A stretch of 64,000 nucleotides of DNA, taken from the NCBI GenBank assembly GCA_023055425.1, contig JALGPY010000009.1, positions 32,779,275 to 32,843,274 on the forward strand, given 5' to 3'. A program made the position numbers and the translations under genes. The stretch's first letter is position 1; each line of letters begins with the position of its first letter. Shown piece by piece: positions 1 to 12,051 of this stretch. Source of the DNA: Linanthus parryae (lineage: Eukaryota > Streptophyta > Magnoliopsida > Ericales > Polemoniaceae). The notes under the pieces were generated by a model. The model was not told where the DNA came from. It saw nothing but the letters and a program-made list of their open reading frames with translations, and did not search any database.

Positions 1-564
1 TTAGTTAGACTAAAGAGCAATAATGAATTGATTGGACTAAAGTTTAAATTGTGCTCATTAGTTGGACTAAAGAGAAATTGTGGACTATAATGCAACCTAA
101 TCCAAACTGTTGGATTTATGGGTATAGATGAATTTCTCTACCACACAGTACACTAGAGAGAAAAGAGGAAGAGTAAAAAACTAGTTTTTCACTCCTAGGG
201 TTCGGCCAAGAAGTATGGCCGCCCCCTTCATGGAGCTCATGGCCATGTGATGGCCGCCCCTTCTCTCCCTTCTGCTCGGGTTGGATGTGATCCAATCGCC
301 GTACGCGTCCAAGTTAATCTTCTTGTATAACAAGATCCTTCTCTCGTGATTGGAAGCACCATTGGAGATGAAGTTTAGTTCAATTCGTGCGTATACCGTA
401 GAGACGCCGCTCTTTTGATGTGAGCATGTGATCGTCCCAATTAGTATGAATGAGATAACCTTTCTCCTTCATCATGAAATTATGATGCTTCACCTGCGAT
501 TCATGGATGGTTTTGAGCAATCTTTTTTGTATATCCTCTGCATAACCTGCATCAAAACCATACA
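1..564 (+). mobile_element. 3' part of a 5' LTR, Angela-like Copia copy 0
   Basis: The window opens inside an LTR. The stretch shares the layout of the LTR ends at 6092, 36260 and 49155: a region with repeated 'ttggactaa', a GC-rich 'ggccgccccctt' block, a 'gtagagacgccg' motif, then 'catcaaaaccataca' directly before a primer binding site. The LTR start lies outside the window. This copy is the most diverged of its family here, so it is probably the oldest. Confidence 0.8.
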
Positions 565-565
565 G

Positions 566-579
566 TGGTATCAAAGCCA
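566..579 (+). other. Primer binding site of Copia copy 0 (initiator Met tRNA)
   Basis: TGGTATCAAAGCCA lies one base after the LTR end. It matches the plant initiator-methionine tRNA complement TGGTATCAGAGCC with one mismatch. It fixes the plus orientation of the copy and the LTR boundary at 564. Confidence 0.85.
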
Positions 580-3267
580 CATGTCGATAGCGCATAATAT
601 GATTTATGTGGTTATCTATTTTATCAGTTTACACCGTAATGTCAATTTTTGCGTAAACTGATATTCGTATAACGATACGATTTGAATATGATTCAATTGG
701 AAATAAGCTAATTTTACATATGATGTGAAAATTAGTGAATTTAGTGTACATATGATGTGTGAATTGATTGGAGACATAAATGTAGGGTTTGGGCACAAAG
801 ATGGAAGAAAATGGGTTTTATGTCTCACATTGGGATTCGGCCATAAGGGAAGGAGTAGAAAATTTGATTTTTCTACCCCAAGGGGTTCGGACAAGGTGAC
901 CGCATACCCCTAGGGTTTTGGCCAAAATTCGTCCGCCCCTCTTCTGAGGGCCGGACCTGGCTGATCGGATCTAACCGGTTCGGCCAGCTTACCGGAGGGG
1001 CCGATTCGGCCGGTCGGACCGGGTTGGACCTGTTTGGCAGGTCAGTTTGGTTCGGCCAGTATGACTGGCGTGACCCTTTTGACCGTTCTGACCCTAGTGT
1101 CCCAATTTAATTAAAATTGACCAGCGTGTTAAAATTGGATTTAACTGTTATATGTGTTTTATCTCATGATGGTTGGATGTGGCATTAGTTGTGTGGTTGT
1201 TATAATTCTGGTTTGGTTTTGGTTTTAATGTGATTAATGTAATTATTCTGCGGCCTGTGTTTCGTGTTCTCCCTCGCCTGAGAGGTTATTCTATTTAGTT
1301 TAGATGCTAACTAGAATTAGATAGATAGAATATAGTCAAGGCATGGAGAAGGAGATCAAAGACTAAAGAAACCACAAGAAAATGAAGACCCACGAGCTAG
1401 GACGCATGGACTAACGACGGAGGCACATGGACATGAGCTTGCCGTTTTAGGTCCTATATATATTCTCATTTTCTTGGGAATATCTTAGTCTAAGGGGCCC
1501 TATCCATACCACATTTATTTATTGTCTATTTATCTTGTTTATTTTGATGTATGGTTGATGCATGCAAACATATAACATGATAATTAGAAAACAGTTTGGA
1601 CCTTTTATTTGGATTCGCCCAATCCCAATAAGTAGATCAGTTGATATGATCAACAAATAAAATGATATAAAAATACCTCAACGAATATTGCGTTTTTCCT
1701 TCTCTTGCTTAACACTCGTAATGATGAGGAAGTATTAAGTTCGGGCTTTCCAAAGGAAGGCCACTTGATTCTTCATGATGTGGCGCGACGACACAAGCTA
1801 GTAATGTGCGATTGTTGAAGTAAGAGGTCAAACGCAATTAATCTATTTCAATAGGATTGAGAGCTTAGAGGCAAGACAATTGGGGTGATATATGAGATAG
1901 ATAAATTATGAGTTATTTTCTTAATTGAACCAAGAGTTGCATATGATGCAATTGGAAGTTGTTCATACCAAAATGACTAAATTTTGGGTGACTTGCTAAA
2001 GCAAGCTCAAGAAGAGGTGAAATATGGATCTTGGACCACAAGAAATATATGATATTTTCCGCATTAATTGTGAGGGTTACTAAACCGAGAAAAATAGTGG
2101 GAGCTAGGTTTAATAATAAGTCATTGTTAAATATAGTACTGCGTCACAATATTTGCATAATCCTTTATGTGTTGAATACCAATGGCATCAAACAAACAAG
2201 TTGTCTGAAATCTTTTCTAGACTAGTATAAATTGAGAATTGTTCGCAAACAAAAGGAAAATGCTGTAAATCCTAGAGCAGAAGGTTTCTTTCCACCAACT
2301 ACCAATACACTAAAGCCTAAAGGAACATCAAAGAATGGTTCCTTGGATGTTACTTGCCTCATATTAGTTTCCATGAACTCTGAGCTTTGGAAGCAAGATG
2401 CATGGAGGTCTATGATATGATCATACGTCTGAAGAAGCGCTTTTCAAGAACAGACTAGATATGAAAGGGTTGTAGTGGCGAGGAGTTTTGTTCAAAAGCA
2501 GTTCACTCAATATGATCGAGAACCCCTAAACGAAAGGAAAAACATGTTTATGGTTAACAGCAAGGGTAAGGGAAAAAGGTTTTATTGGATCACAAGGGTA
2601 TACGCAATTTTGTTACTAAAGCCAAGTTGCCTTGAATCCTAAAAGGGTGGTATAGTGGAAGAGGGATTTCCCAAGATACATGGAAGGAAATAAGAAAGGA
2701 ATTTTGAATTCCACTTAAGTTATTTTTTTTAATAGAATTCAATGTGTCTATCTCATCATCATGGGTATATGATACTAGATGAGGATCTCACATCTATAGA
2801 AATGTGCAGGATCTCAAGAGATGTAGACGATTGAATAAGGAAGAGATACACCTACACGTGGGGCAATGAATTAAGTGTTCCAGAATTAGCCGTAGGAATT
2901 TATCTTTTATGTCTACCTTTTGAAATTATTCATAATTAGTCAAATGTGATTATGTCCCTGCTATGAGTAGGAACATTATCACAGTTTCTTGTTTGGACAA
3001 CAAAAGTTTTCTTATCACAATAAAGAGAAAGTGTTGTCTCATTTATTATGATATGCATTATTTGTAATGCAATTTGTCTAATGGATTGTATATCCTTGGT
3101 CATGATAATTTCATATATAACATTAATACCAAGAGGTTTGCATATAATGATATGATCCTCACTTAACTTTGACATTGTTGTTAAACCACATGAATGCTAT
3201 ACTCCATATGAATGGATTTCGGGACTCATTTGATTTTGTATCATATGAGACATGTGAGAATTGTTTA
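580..3267 (+). pseudogene. Degenerate leader, gag and protease remnant of Copia copy 0
   Basis: The first 1.6 kb is a non-coding leader, alignable in order with the leaders at 36275-37898 and 49170-50838 (landmarks 'gattttaactg', 'tctatttagtttag', 'gatgcatgcaa', 'gtgacttgc'). A gag remnant begins near 2182 (ATGGCATCAAAC) and includes the residue string LRIVRKQK from 2232. Around 2760-2830 the protease region reads D-T-R-stop-G-S-H, so the catalytic DTG is lost. The GAG-pre-integrase region (Y-E-T-C-E) ends abruptly at 3267, where copy 2 is inserted. Many stops and frameshifts; no functional product is possible. Confidence 0.75.
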
Positions 3268-6092
3268 TGTTGGATTAGATACCCTAGAGGCAATCTTATT
3301 TTAGTATGAACAATGTTTTGGCTAGAACATTCATTTAGTATTTATGGAGATATTTAATATAACGAAGTCCTTAGATTACAATTGTTGTTTATCTGAAATA
3401 TCTTTAGTCGAGTACATTGATTAATAGGAAGATCACTATGCATGGAGACTATTATTTGGGTACATTAATATGGAGATATCAAGTCTAACACATGGGTATG
3501 CATTATGAGTAATGGCATACTGGATTGACCCACCACGAGAAGACTACATATGCATTATGTTAATGCCACAAGTACTTCTCGTAGTGACAATTGTTGGGTT
3601 TTGATCATGGATACGCAGCAGAATAATCATAATTTATCCGATCAAGACCCTCCAAGGATCACAGGAAGAGAAATCATGACGATGGTAAAGGATTCGTGTT
3701 ATGTACCTTGTAGGTCTCATTTGGTGACTTCTAACGCGAAAAGTATCACGTATCTATGGTTGATCCACGCCTAGGATTGAGATCTAGATCTTTCAAACAC
3801 CTTGTGCTAGCTAGTAAGAATGGAAGAGGATGAAGAAATCACGCAACGGAGACAAGAGGAGGGTTTGGCCTCCTCTTTTGGCCGACGGGTAGGGGCGGAC
3901 GACAAGGGGGTTTCTGCCCTCTTGTTGTCTTGATCTCTCCTTCCTTCTCTCCTACTCCACTTATGTTATGAGAATTAGTATGTAGGGAAGGAAGCTACGA
4001 GCATCTTTTATATATTCCAACAACTCCATGTTACTACATAAAGACCGTCTCCTAATCCTACACAAGTTCGGATTAGTCCAACTTGCATATTAGTCCTACT
4101 AAGTTAGTAAGTTGTTGCGATTTGATCCTTCTAATTAATTAATTGATATTAATTAATTCCCAAGTCTAGTTCAATCCTATATGGCGTGTGATTCCATAGG
4201 TTTCTACTTAGTTGGTAGTAACTATTTACAAATATGGAGCGGTCTCTAGCAAGACATCCATTCTAGCCAACTAATAGAAATAGTCATCCTGACAAACCTT
4301 GTGCAAGTATTGTCTCATCCTTTTGTCTCAATATCCGGATTGGACGCGATAAATACAATTCACACTCGTATATCCAATCCATAGTTCCTCGATCCTGGGA
4401 ATAGTCTTATTCGTGCAAATAACATCAATATCCTATATTTATTTAAGAGTCTGGCCAGACATTCTATAAGCACAATCCCTCGAGTGACCTAGAATATTTT
4501 CTCCCATTATGTGGGAGGGAAAAATTCTATCTACATCACTACGATATCTAAGCTTGCTTCCTATTGTGTCTGATACGCGCCTTTATGACTATCCAGTCAC
4601 TGTTTAGTGTTTGATGCTACCAAAACACAATACTCCACAACTAGATGATCTAGTGACTTCAAGTCTAAGGAATACAATACCGTTGTCACCGCGAGAAGCA
4701 CTTGTGACTTTACATAACATGTATGTAGCCTTCTCGAAGATGGGTCAATCCAGTATGCCATTACTCCTAATGCATACACACGTGTTGGATCGTGATATCT
4801 CCATATCAATCCAACCCCATACTAGTCTATAGATGATTTTCCCATTATTCATTATAATGGGCTAGGGATATTTAAGATAAACAACACAATTTTAAATCTA
4901 AGGACTTCATTATATTAAATATCCAATAAATAATACAATGAATGTTCTAGCAAATTTATTGTTCATACTAAACTAGATTGCCTCTAGGGCACCTATTCCA
5001 ACAACAATGGTGTTGTAGTCCTTAGACTTGAAGTCACTAGATACCCTAGTTGTGAAATATCATGTTTTGATCTCGTCAAACGCTACACTATAACTGGGTA
5101 GCAATAAAGGCAGTTATCGAACATGATATGAAGCAAGATGAGAGATGATAGTGACGTAGATAGGATTTGTCCCTCCCACATAATGGGAGAAAATATTCAT
5201 GGGCCACTCGAGGGGTAGTCCTTATGAAATGACTCGCCAGACTCAAATAAATAAATATGAGATATTGATGTTATATGTACAAATAAGCCTATTCCCAGGA
5301 TCGAGAAACTATGGATTGGATATACGAGTGTGACATTTATGTCTTGTGTCCAATCCGAATATAGAGACTAAGGGACAATGCAACACGGGAACATTGGACA
5401 CTACGTTTGTCAGATCACCGACTATTTGTATTAGTTGGGTAGCATTGCTGTGTTGCTAGACATCACTCAATGTTTGTAATTGTTACTGCCAACTTAATAG
5501 GAACCTATAGGGTCACACACCGCAAGGATTAAACAGAATATTGATGTTAATTAGTAGACTCATTAACATTTATATTGATCAAGGATCAAAACGCAACCAC
5601 ATGCAAAGTTAGTTGGACTAAGTTGTAAGGCGGACTAATCCGTGTATGAACAAGATTAGTATTGGGGCAAATTTGTAGATAATAAGGAGTTATTATCTAT
5701 AAAAGGGGAGTCCTAGCTCAATTATTTCACAAGAGTTGTCATTGAGTGAATAACATAGCAAGGAGAGAGAGCCAAGGAGTGGCCGAACCCTCCTACCCGA
5801 CGACACAAGGTGCTCGGTCGACCCCCTCGGCCACGTTGTCCCGTTTTGCGTGATTGCTTGTTCCGACCTTTGACTTTTCTAGCACAAAGGCGTGAAGGAG
5901 ATCCCAGTTCTAAATCCCAAGGTGTGGATACCGTAGAGACAAGGACATCATTCTTCGTTGTGATCACACAAACTCACAAGGTACACAATGTCTTCCTTTA
6001 TCACGTTACCATAGCTTAACCTGCGATTCATTGAGGGTCTTGACCAGGAATCTATTTTATTTCCGCTGTGTATTCTGCATCAAAACCCTACA
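3268..6092 (+). mobile_element. 5' LTR of Copia copy 2, interrupted by a solo LTR
   Basis: Starts TGTTGGATTAGATACCC at 3268 and ends CAAAACCCTACA at 6092, directly before a primer site. Without the nested solo LTR and its duplicated 5 bp, it is about 1.41 kb, matching the 1.43-kb LTRs of copies A and B. The sequence on either side of the solo LTR (3570-3591 and 5004 onward) is continuous with the intact family sequence seen at 26694-26740. Confidence 0.85.
3592..5003 (-). mobile_element. Antisense Angela-like solo LTR with target duplication ACAAT
   Basis: Read on the minus strand it begins TGTTGGAATAGGTGCCC at 5003 and ends AAAACCCAACA at 3592, so it is one complete LTR of 1412 bp without an internal domain. 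It is flanked by perfect 5-bp repeats ACAAT (3587-3591 and 5004-5008). The host on either side is the LTR of copy 2. A solo LTR with intact duplication is the known product of recombination between the two LTRs of one inserted element, so a full Copia once sat here. Confidence 0.92.
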
Positions 6093-6093
6093 G

Positions 6094-6106
6094 TGGTATC
6101 AGAGCC
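6094..6106 (+). other. Primer binding site of Copia copy 2
   Basis: A perfect TGGTATCAGAGCC (initiator Met tRNA complement) one base after the LTR end at 6092. Confidence 0.9.
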
Positions 6107-6201
6107 ATAGGTCGTAGCGCATAATGTGATTTATGTGTTACTGTTATATCAGCTTTTGCACCGTATCGTTACATTTCGCAAAAAAACTGATATTGGCATA
6201 T

Positions 6202-7695
6202 TGATGAAAATTGAATATAGAAAGTGTGTAATTCAGGTATAAAAAGGGATCTATATACTCTTAAGGAGGGGTTTTTGAATAGAGTATGCACACTTTTGCT
6301 AAAATTGAACATTTGAAACTTGAACACAGTGATGTAATGAAATCTCAAAGGTTTGGACAAGGATAAAGAAGTTTGAGACAGTCTAAGCTTTGAATCAGAA
6401 AATCCTCCAAAGCTTGGGGGCTTCCCTTTGTTGTACAAAATGATATGCAGAACTTGTAAATAGATGAACACAATGATTTTTTAGGAAGTTAGGCCACCAA
6501 TGGGCATACTCTCCGCCTGAGGGATACTATACCATTAGGATTTGAACAACTTCTTATGAATTACAGACATAGCCCTATATCTCAAGCCTAAGTGAACTAC
6601 CTTAAACTTATACAGCTTGTTGTTCCAAACCTTTCTAGTTCCAGCTACAATCTAGTGAAACAATAAGAACCACTTGTTGTTCACTTGAACAACTAACTTT
6701 TTAAAGTTGGCGAGGTTAAGAAATTCTAATGAATTACACAATGAAAGCACAGGAAAAAAGAACACAGTAAACATATAAGCAATGAAGCTTGGAAGTGTTC
6801 TTAAAATCTGGAATGACTAATCTTTTGCAATGTTTAATGCTTGAATGAATGAATAGTTTGTTGATCTTCCACGAATGAAATCTCTTTTCTAACTCAGTTG
6901 AATAGCTCTCTCTCTCTCTCTCTCTGCTTCTTTTAAATTCAAATCTAGTCTTATAACAAACAGCACCAACAACTTGATAGATTTTAGGAACAAACTCCCT
7001 AAAAATAGTCAACTCTATACAACTTCTATCAATAGCTATATTTGAATAGCTGGTTTGATTTTGTTAGGCAGGTTTAACCAACGACCAACCATGCAAAACT
7101 TCATCACAAGATCAAATCTAATCTAGAGAATATAGCACATATATAGTGGTCTGTTTGAGAGATAAATTTAAACAAATAAATCAGCTATTTTCTTGTGAAA
7201 TTAAATACTACATATAATTCTATATGATTAGCTAAAATAATAATCAGCATTAAGAATATGGATTTAGACCAAGTCAAAAACCAATCACATAATCATGTAG
7301 ATTAACCTGCAACAAGAATTAGTTAGCCAAAAACATGACAGTCTGAAGACCAAGAGCAACCTCAAAAGCTTTGGAGCTTTGCTTCCTTTCGAAGCTTTGG
7401 CCAACAGTCAAGTGATCCTATAGTCAGATCACTCTGCATATTTTCTAGCATTATAAACACAATATATAAGTTCAAGAATATTTGTGGGAGACAATATGAA
7501 AACAAGATTAAGTATTCAAACTAATCCAGTATAAGTCCTGCTATACAGAAACTTCCAGCAATAGTATAAGTACTCAATGACTCAAAGCATTGGAGATTTG
7601 AACAAGTCTCTCAATCAAAACCTGTCTTTCATCATCATCACAGTATAACTCCCTAGAGCTTATACAAATCCTTAATTCAAAAGGATTGAATTATC
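6202..7695. mobile_element. Unidentified 1.5-kb insertion in the leader of copy 2
   Basis: In copy 0 the leader motif 'aaactgatatt' is followed within about 60 bp by 'gctaattttacata'. In copy 2 the same flanks (6186-6197 and about 7700-7730) are 1.5 kb apart. The insert is AT-rich, has a (CT) tract at 6907-6925 and repeated AAGCTTTGG-type motifs (6408, 7367, 7395), and begins TGATG and ends ATCA. I could not find a convincing target duplication or any protein domain. It may be a solo LTR of another family. Confidence 0.45.
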
Positions 7696-8160
7696 AAATA
7701 CGATTCAATAAGGAATGAGCCAATTTTACATATCATGTAAAGATTGACTGATTTCGTATACATATGATGTATGTTTCGGTGATTTGAAAAATTAATTCTT
7801 GGGCACAATTAGGAAAAAATGTTTTTTTGCCTACAATTGGAAATCAGCCCACAATGAAAGGGATTTTTCGGAAATCAGCCCTTTGGGGTTCGGCCAAGCC
7901 GTCCGCCCCCTTCCTTGAGCGGTGACCTAGCCGATTGGTTCGACCGATCGGGCTGGCCCGATCGGCTTGTGCTAATCCGGCGGGTCACTATGGTTCGGCC
8001 AATTGGATTCGCGTGACCGTTTTGACTGCATTGACCCTAAAAAATTCCAAATTCAACTAAAATTTACCAAGCACGATAAATTTGGATTTTAACTGTTTAT
8101 ATGTTTTAGCGCATGGTGGTTGGATGGACTATGTTGTGGATGTTTATTTTGTGGTTTCTC

Positions 8161-8205
8161 TTGGTTTTGGTTTTGGTTTTGGTTTTGGTTTTGGTTTTGG
8201 TTTTG
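8161..8205 (+). repeat. (TTTTGG)n microsatellite
   Basis: About seven uninterrupted copies of a TTTTGG unit in the leader of copy 2. The sister leaders at 1210, 36850 and 49785 have only one to three units ('ttggttttgg'), so this is a local expansion. Confidence 0.9.
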
Positions 8206-8409
8206 AATGTAATTAACATAACTAATTTACAGTCTGCGTGTCGTCTTCTCCCTCGCGTGTGAGGTCTCTCTATTTAGTTTAGATCCTTGATAGAATTAGA
8301 TAGATAAAATTTAGGCAAGACATGGAGATGAGCTTGTCACTTTAGGGCTTATAGATATTCTCATTGGCTTGCAAATATCTTTGTTCTAGGGGCCACATCC
8401 ATACCACAT

Positions 8410-8455
8410 TTTATTTATTTATTTATATATTTATTTATTTATTTATTTATTTATT
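8410..8455 (+). repeat. (TTTA)n microsatellite
   Basis: An imperfect run of TTTA/TTAT units in the leader of copy 2, expanded relative to 'tttatttattgtctatttatcttg' at 1515 in copy 0. Confidence 0.9.
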
Positions 8456-8832
8456 GTTTGTTTGTCTTGTTATTTATTTTTGTGTATGGTTTATGCATGC
8501 AAAACGTAACAAGATAATAATTAAATAGTTGAAACTTTTATTTGGGATTTCCCAATCCAAATAAGTAGCTCAGTTGATAAGATAAATAAAACAATTAAAA
8601 TTGACAAGGAAACCCCTCAAATGGTAAATATTGCATTTTGCTGTCTCTTACTTAACACTTGTCATGATCAGGGTCTATCAACTTCAGGCTTGCCAAAGCA
8701 AGAAAACTTAATTTATCATCGTGTGACGCGACGACACAAGCTAGTAATGTTCAATTGTTGAAGTGAAAGGTTGAACGCAACTAAGCTACTTGAATCGGAT
8801 TGAGAGCTTAGAGGCAAGTTAATTAGGAGTTA

Positions 8833-9143
8833 TGTTAGGGTTTACCAAACGTGATAGTTGTTCGAGACACTATCAAGTCTCCAAACACAAACGGGTTTTT
8901 AACCCACACACACAATTTAACTATTTTCTTCTTGATTGATTGATAAAAATAATGAAACTACAACGTTTAAATAGATAAACAACTAAACCCTAACTAACCG
9001 ATTGACCTAACGGGCTCGGCTCGATCCTACTAACTAATGAAATAAACGAAAAATTAAAATAATTTAATAAATAAACTAACTAACAAATAATAATAATAAA
9101 GTAGATAAATAAATACGGTTGATGATACGGTTGACCCGTATAA
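8833..9143 (-). repeat. 3' LTR of the small Gypsy element
   Basis: A 311-bp direct repeat of 10246-10554, differing at scattered positions. On the minus strand it begins TTATACGGGTCAACC (original TG mutated to TT) and ends CCTAACA. Confidence 0.85.
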
Positions 9144-9334
9144 ACTTCCCCGCGGTTGACAATCACCTTGTCCTTAAGGTGAATGGGTTTAAAATCTGCA
9201 ACTATCGTGCACGTATTCGTGTACCTCGTGCATATGCCCGGATCAAATTGGCATCTAACAAGTGTGAGAAACTCACGTCGTAGTCTCAGAGTATCACACA
9301 GCCCAAATAAATTTGAAGGAGGTCTAAAAGCGGA

Positions 9335-10202
9335 CTAAGATCCAACTGGTGAGTTAGACCCATAGTTGGAATAGGATCTAGTGACTGCATGGGGAAAACA
9401 ATAAGGATTAGGCCCAAAATGTGTAGTAGGCCCAAAATGGGAAGGAAATTCCATCGTTGAAGTCATCCCAAGCGGGTTATAAACCCTAGCTAGTGAATGT
9501 GGCGGTGGTTGTGGCGGAACGGGCTGGTGCACCGGAGATGGCAAGGCTGGTGCCAGGGGGCGCGTGGCGGCCGTGATGTGGTCGGCAACTCCTGTGGTTG
9601 TGGCGGCCGGTGGCTGAACGAGGTCGGGTTGTTGCTGGGTCGAGACAGAGGCCAGAGATCTCTGGGTTTGTTTCGTCGGCGTCAAAAGAGACGATGAAGC
9701 GGAGGTGGCGGCGGATCTGGAGGTCTTGGCGGCGGCAATATCAGCGCCGACTTTGGGGAAGAAGGTGATTCGAGAGCTTCCACGATCTGGGTGAGCTGGA
9801 TTCACGACAGCTCTTGCGGCGGTTGCTCTTGCGATGCCGCGTTGAGTGGCTTGGAGGCCAGTTGAGGCGCCAGTGGCGGTGATTCTCGCTGTGATTGCAG
9901 CAACTCGTGAGGAGGCGATGGGAGCGAAGTCTCCATTGCATCGTATTATTGTTCTTGCTCCTCTACTTCTTGTTGTTCTTAGTGGCACAAGCTTGAGAAG
10001 CTATTTGCTGTTGTTCTTCCAAAGACAATGGCGGCGGCTATTCTTCGGATCTGATGATGTCTTGGAGGCGACAAAATTCCTCATCGAAAACCAAACGGTA
10101 TTGTTTTCTGCTTAGAGATATTCGTCTCCCAACAGCTTGGAGGCCTGCGAATGCCGGGATGTTATCGATGTTTAGAACCGTAATCGCGGTTGAGTCCGAC
10201 AT
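9335..10202 (-). pseudogene. Truncated gag-like remnant of the small Gypsy element
   Basis: A minus-strand ATG at 10202 opens MSDSTAITVLNIDNIP and runs to a stop at 10038. After a frame change, proline- and glutamine-rich frames continue across 9990-9640, and an ORF covers 9988-9335. There is no CCHC zinc knuckle or enzyme domain. Gag N-termini of plant Gypsy elements are often of this low-complexity type. The assignment rests on position just after the primer site, not on recognised motifs. Confidence 0.45.
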
Positions 10203-10230
10203 GATTTTCACCAGTTGAATGGCGAAAAAC

Positions 10231-10244
10231 AATGAAAGCACCAA
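10231..10244 (-). other. Primer binding site of the small Gypsy element
   Basis: On the minus strand TTGGTGCTTTCATT follows the LTR directly. The primer tRNA would end in ...GAAAGCACCA, so it is not initiator Met. The same motif serves G1 at 33623-33636. Confidence 0.75.
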
Positions 10245-10245
10245 T

Positions 10246-10554
10246 TGTTAGGGTTTACCTAACGTGATAGTTGGTCGAGACAATATCAAGTCTCCACACA
10301 CACACGGGTTTTAACCCACACACATAATTTAACTTTTTTCTTCTTGATTGATTGATAAAATAATGAAACTACAATGTTTAACTAGAAAAACAACTAAACC
10401 CTAACTAGACGATTGATCTAACGGGCTCGGCCCAGTCCTACTAACTAATGAAATAAATGACAAATTAAACTAGTTTAATAAATAAACTAACTAACAAATA
10501 ATAATAATTAAGTAGATAAATAAATACGGTTGATGATACGGTTGACCCGTATCA
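10246..10554 (-). repeat. 5' LTR of the small Gypsy element
   Basis: A 309-bp direct repeat of 8833-9143. On the minus strand it begins TGATACGGGTCAACC and ends CCTAACA. It abuts the right copy of the duplication AGTTA. Confidence 0.88.
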
Positions 10555-10863
10555 AGTTATCTATGGAATAAATAAAGAATAAGGGTTTATTCACCTACTT
10601 GAACCAAGAGTTTCATAGGATGCAGTTGGAAGTAGTTCCAACCTAAATAACAAATTTTGGGTGACTTGCCAAAGCAAGCTTAAAAAGAGGTGAAATATGG
10701 ATCTTGGCCCACTAGAAGATACATGATATTTTCTACATTAATGGTGAGGGCTATTAATCCGAGGAAAATAGTGGGATCTATTTTTAATAATATAGGCATT
10801 GTTAAATGTAGTTTATTGTTCACAAATACTAAAATTGCATATTTCTCATATTGTAGAATTCTG
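10555..10863 (+). other. Leader of Copia copy 2, last part
   Basis: Leader sequence resumes after the Gypsy element with 'gaaccaagagtttcatagg', 'gtgacttgccaaagcaagc' and 'agaggtgaaatatggatcttgg', matching 37660-37760 and 50570-50680. No gene. Confidence 0.8.
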
Positions 10864-12051
10864 ATGGCAAATAATCAACAAACATAGACTCTATCAATGC
10901 AATATGTCCTTGAGAAGGGATAAACTGTCTAGAATCAATTTCCTAGACTGGTATAGAAACTTGAGAATTGTTCTCAAGCAGAAAAAAGTTGTACATTCTA
11001 GACAATCCTGTTCTAGAGGCACCAAGAGATGATGCTCCTCTTGCTGCAACAAGGGCACATCGAAAGATCGTGGATGATTTTAATGATTTGACTTGTCTCA
11101 TGCTTTGAACCATAAACTCTGATCTTCAGAAGCAACACGAGAACATGGACATGTATTATATGATCGTACATTGAGAGTGCTATTCCAAAAGCAAGCACGG
11201 CATGAGCCGTATGAGGGTCTAAAGCACTGTTCAAGTGCAATCTGTCGGAGGGGAACCCAGTCGGGCCTCACGTAACCCGTATGATTGGATACATGGAGAA
11301 TCTTAAGAGGTTAGGCTTCCCACTCAACCAAGATTTGGCCACTAAATTCATCCTGCAATCGTTTTCAGATAGTTATAGTAAGTTCATCATGAACTATAAC
11401 AATAATAAGATCAACAAAACACTGCCAGACCTGCTCAATATGTTGAGGACCTCTGAATAGAGCATCAATAAAGGAAAAGTCAAGGCGATAATGATCGTCA
11501 ACAAAGGAAAGAGCAAGCCAGTTGCTTATAATCCCAAGGTAAAGAGCAAGGCAGTTGAAAAACCCAAGGAAGTTGCCTTAAAGCTTGCTGGTGGCATCTA
11601 TAAGCGCGCGTGTCAGTATTGTAGTCAGAAGGGCCACTGGAAGAGGTCCTGCCCAAAATATCTGGAAAATAAAAGGCTTGGAATAGTGATTCCACTACCA
11701 CCAGATATTTTTGTTATAGATGTCATTTTTTCTATCTCTTCATCTTAGGTATTGGATACTGGATGTGGATCTCACGTTTTTCGAAATGTGAAGGATTCAA
11801 AGAGAAGTAGACGACAGGCTAAAGGGGAGATTGACTTGTGCGTAGGGCATGGAGCAAGATTTGCTGCATTATCCATATGCATTTATGATTTATCTTTGCT
11901 TTCTAGACTTATTTTAGAATTTGACAATTGCTTTTATGTACCTGCTATGAGTAGGAATATTATTTCCGTTTCTTGTTCGGACGAGAAGAGTTTTTCTATC
12001 ACAATAAAGGACAAATGTTTCTCCATTTATTTTTATAATATGCATTATTGT
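10864..12051 (+). pseudogene. Degenerate gag and protease of Copia copy 2
   Basis: Begins ATGGCAAATAATCAA, the family gag start, with a stop a few codons later. Recognisable gag pieces include LRIVLKQ near 10962. From 11491 an open stretch carries lysine-rich linker and a CCHC zinc knuckle CQYCSQKGHWKRSC, the RNA-binding motif of Gag. It then runs into a protease with D-T-G at 11752-11760 (MDTGCGSHVFRN) and on to 12051, where the SIRE-like element interrupts it. Unlike copies A and B, the gag end and the zinc knuckle are here in one frame. Confidence 0.75.

Larger units (their letters stand above)
7697..8832 (+). other. Leader of Copia copy 2, first part
   Basis: Non-coding leader sequence homologous to 680-1860, including 'ttttacatatcatgtaa', the 'gttcggccaa' GC-rich block, 'aaatttggattttaactg' and 'agcttagaggcaag'. 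It is interrupted at 8832 by a Gypsy element and resumes at 10560. No gene is seen in it. Confidence 0.7.
8833..10554 (-). mobile_element. Small non-autonomous Ty3/Gypsy-derived element
   Basis: Two near-identical LTRs of about 310 bp (8833-9143 and 10246-10554) flank a 1.1-kb internal region, with a perfect target duplication AGTTA (8828-8832 and 10555-10559). The orientation is minus: next to the right-hand LTR lies a primer site reading TTGGTGCTTTCATT on the minus strand, and next to the left-hand LTR a purine tract AACCGCGGGGAAG. The internal region keeps a gag-like start and a short pol end but no protease, RT, RNase H or integrase. Mobility would need enzymes supplied by a relative. LTR termini (TGATACGG...TAACA on the minus strand) and primer site resemble Gypsy G1 at 28540-43367. 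Confidence 0.85.

Noticed and set aside
9335..9988. A 217-residue minus-strand ORF as an independent host gene
   Set aside because: It lies wholly inside an LTR pair with a target duplication, is low-complexity, and competes with other open frames. It is better read as a gag remnant.
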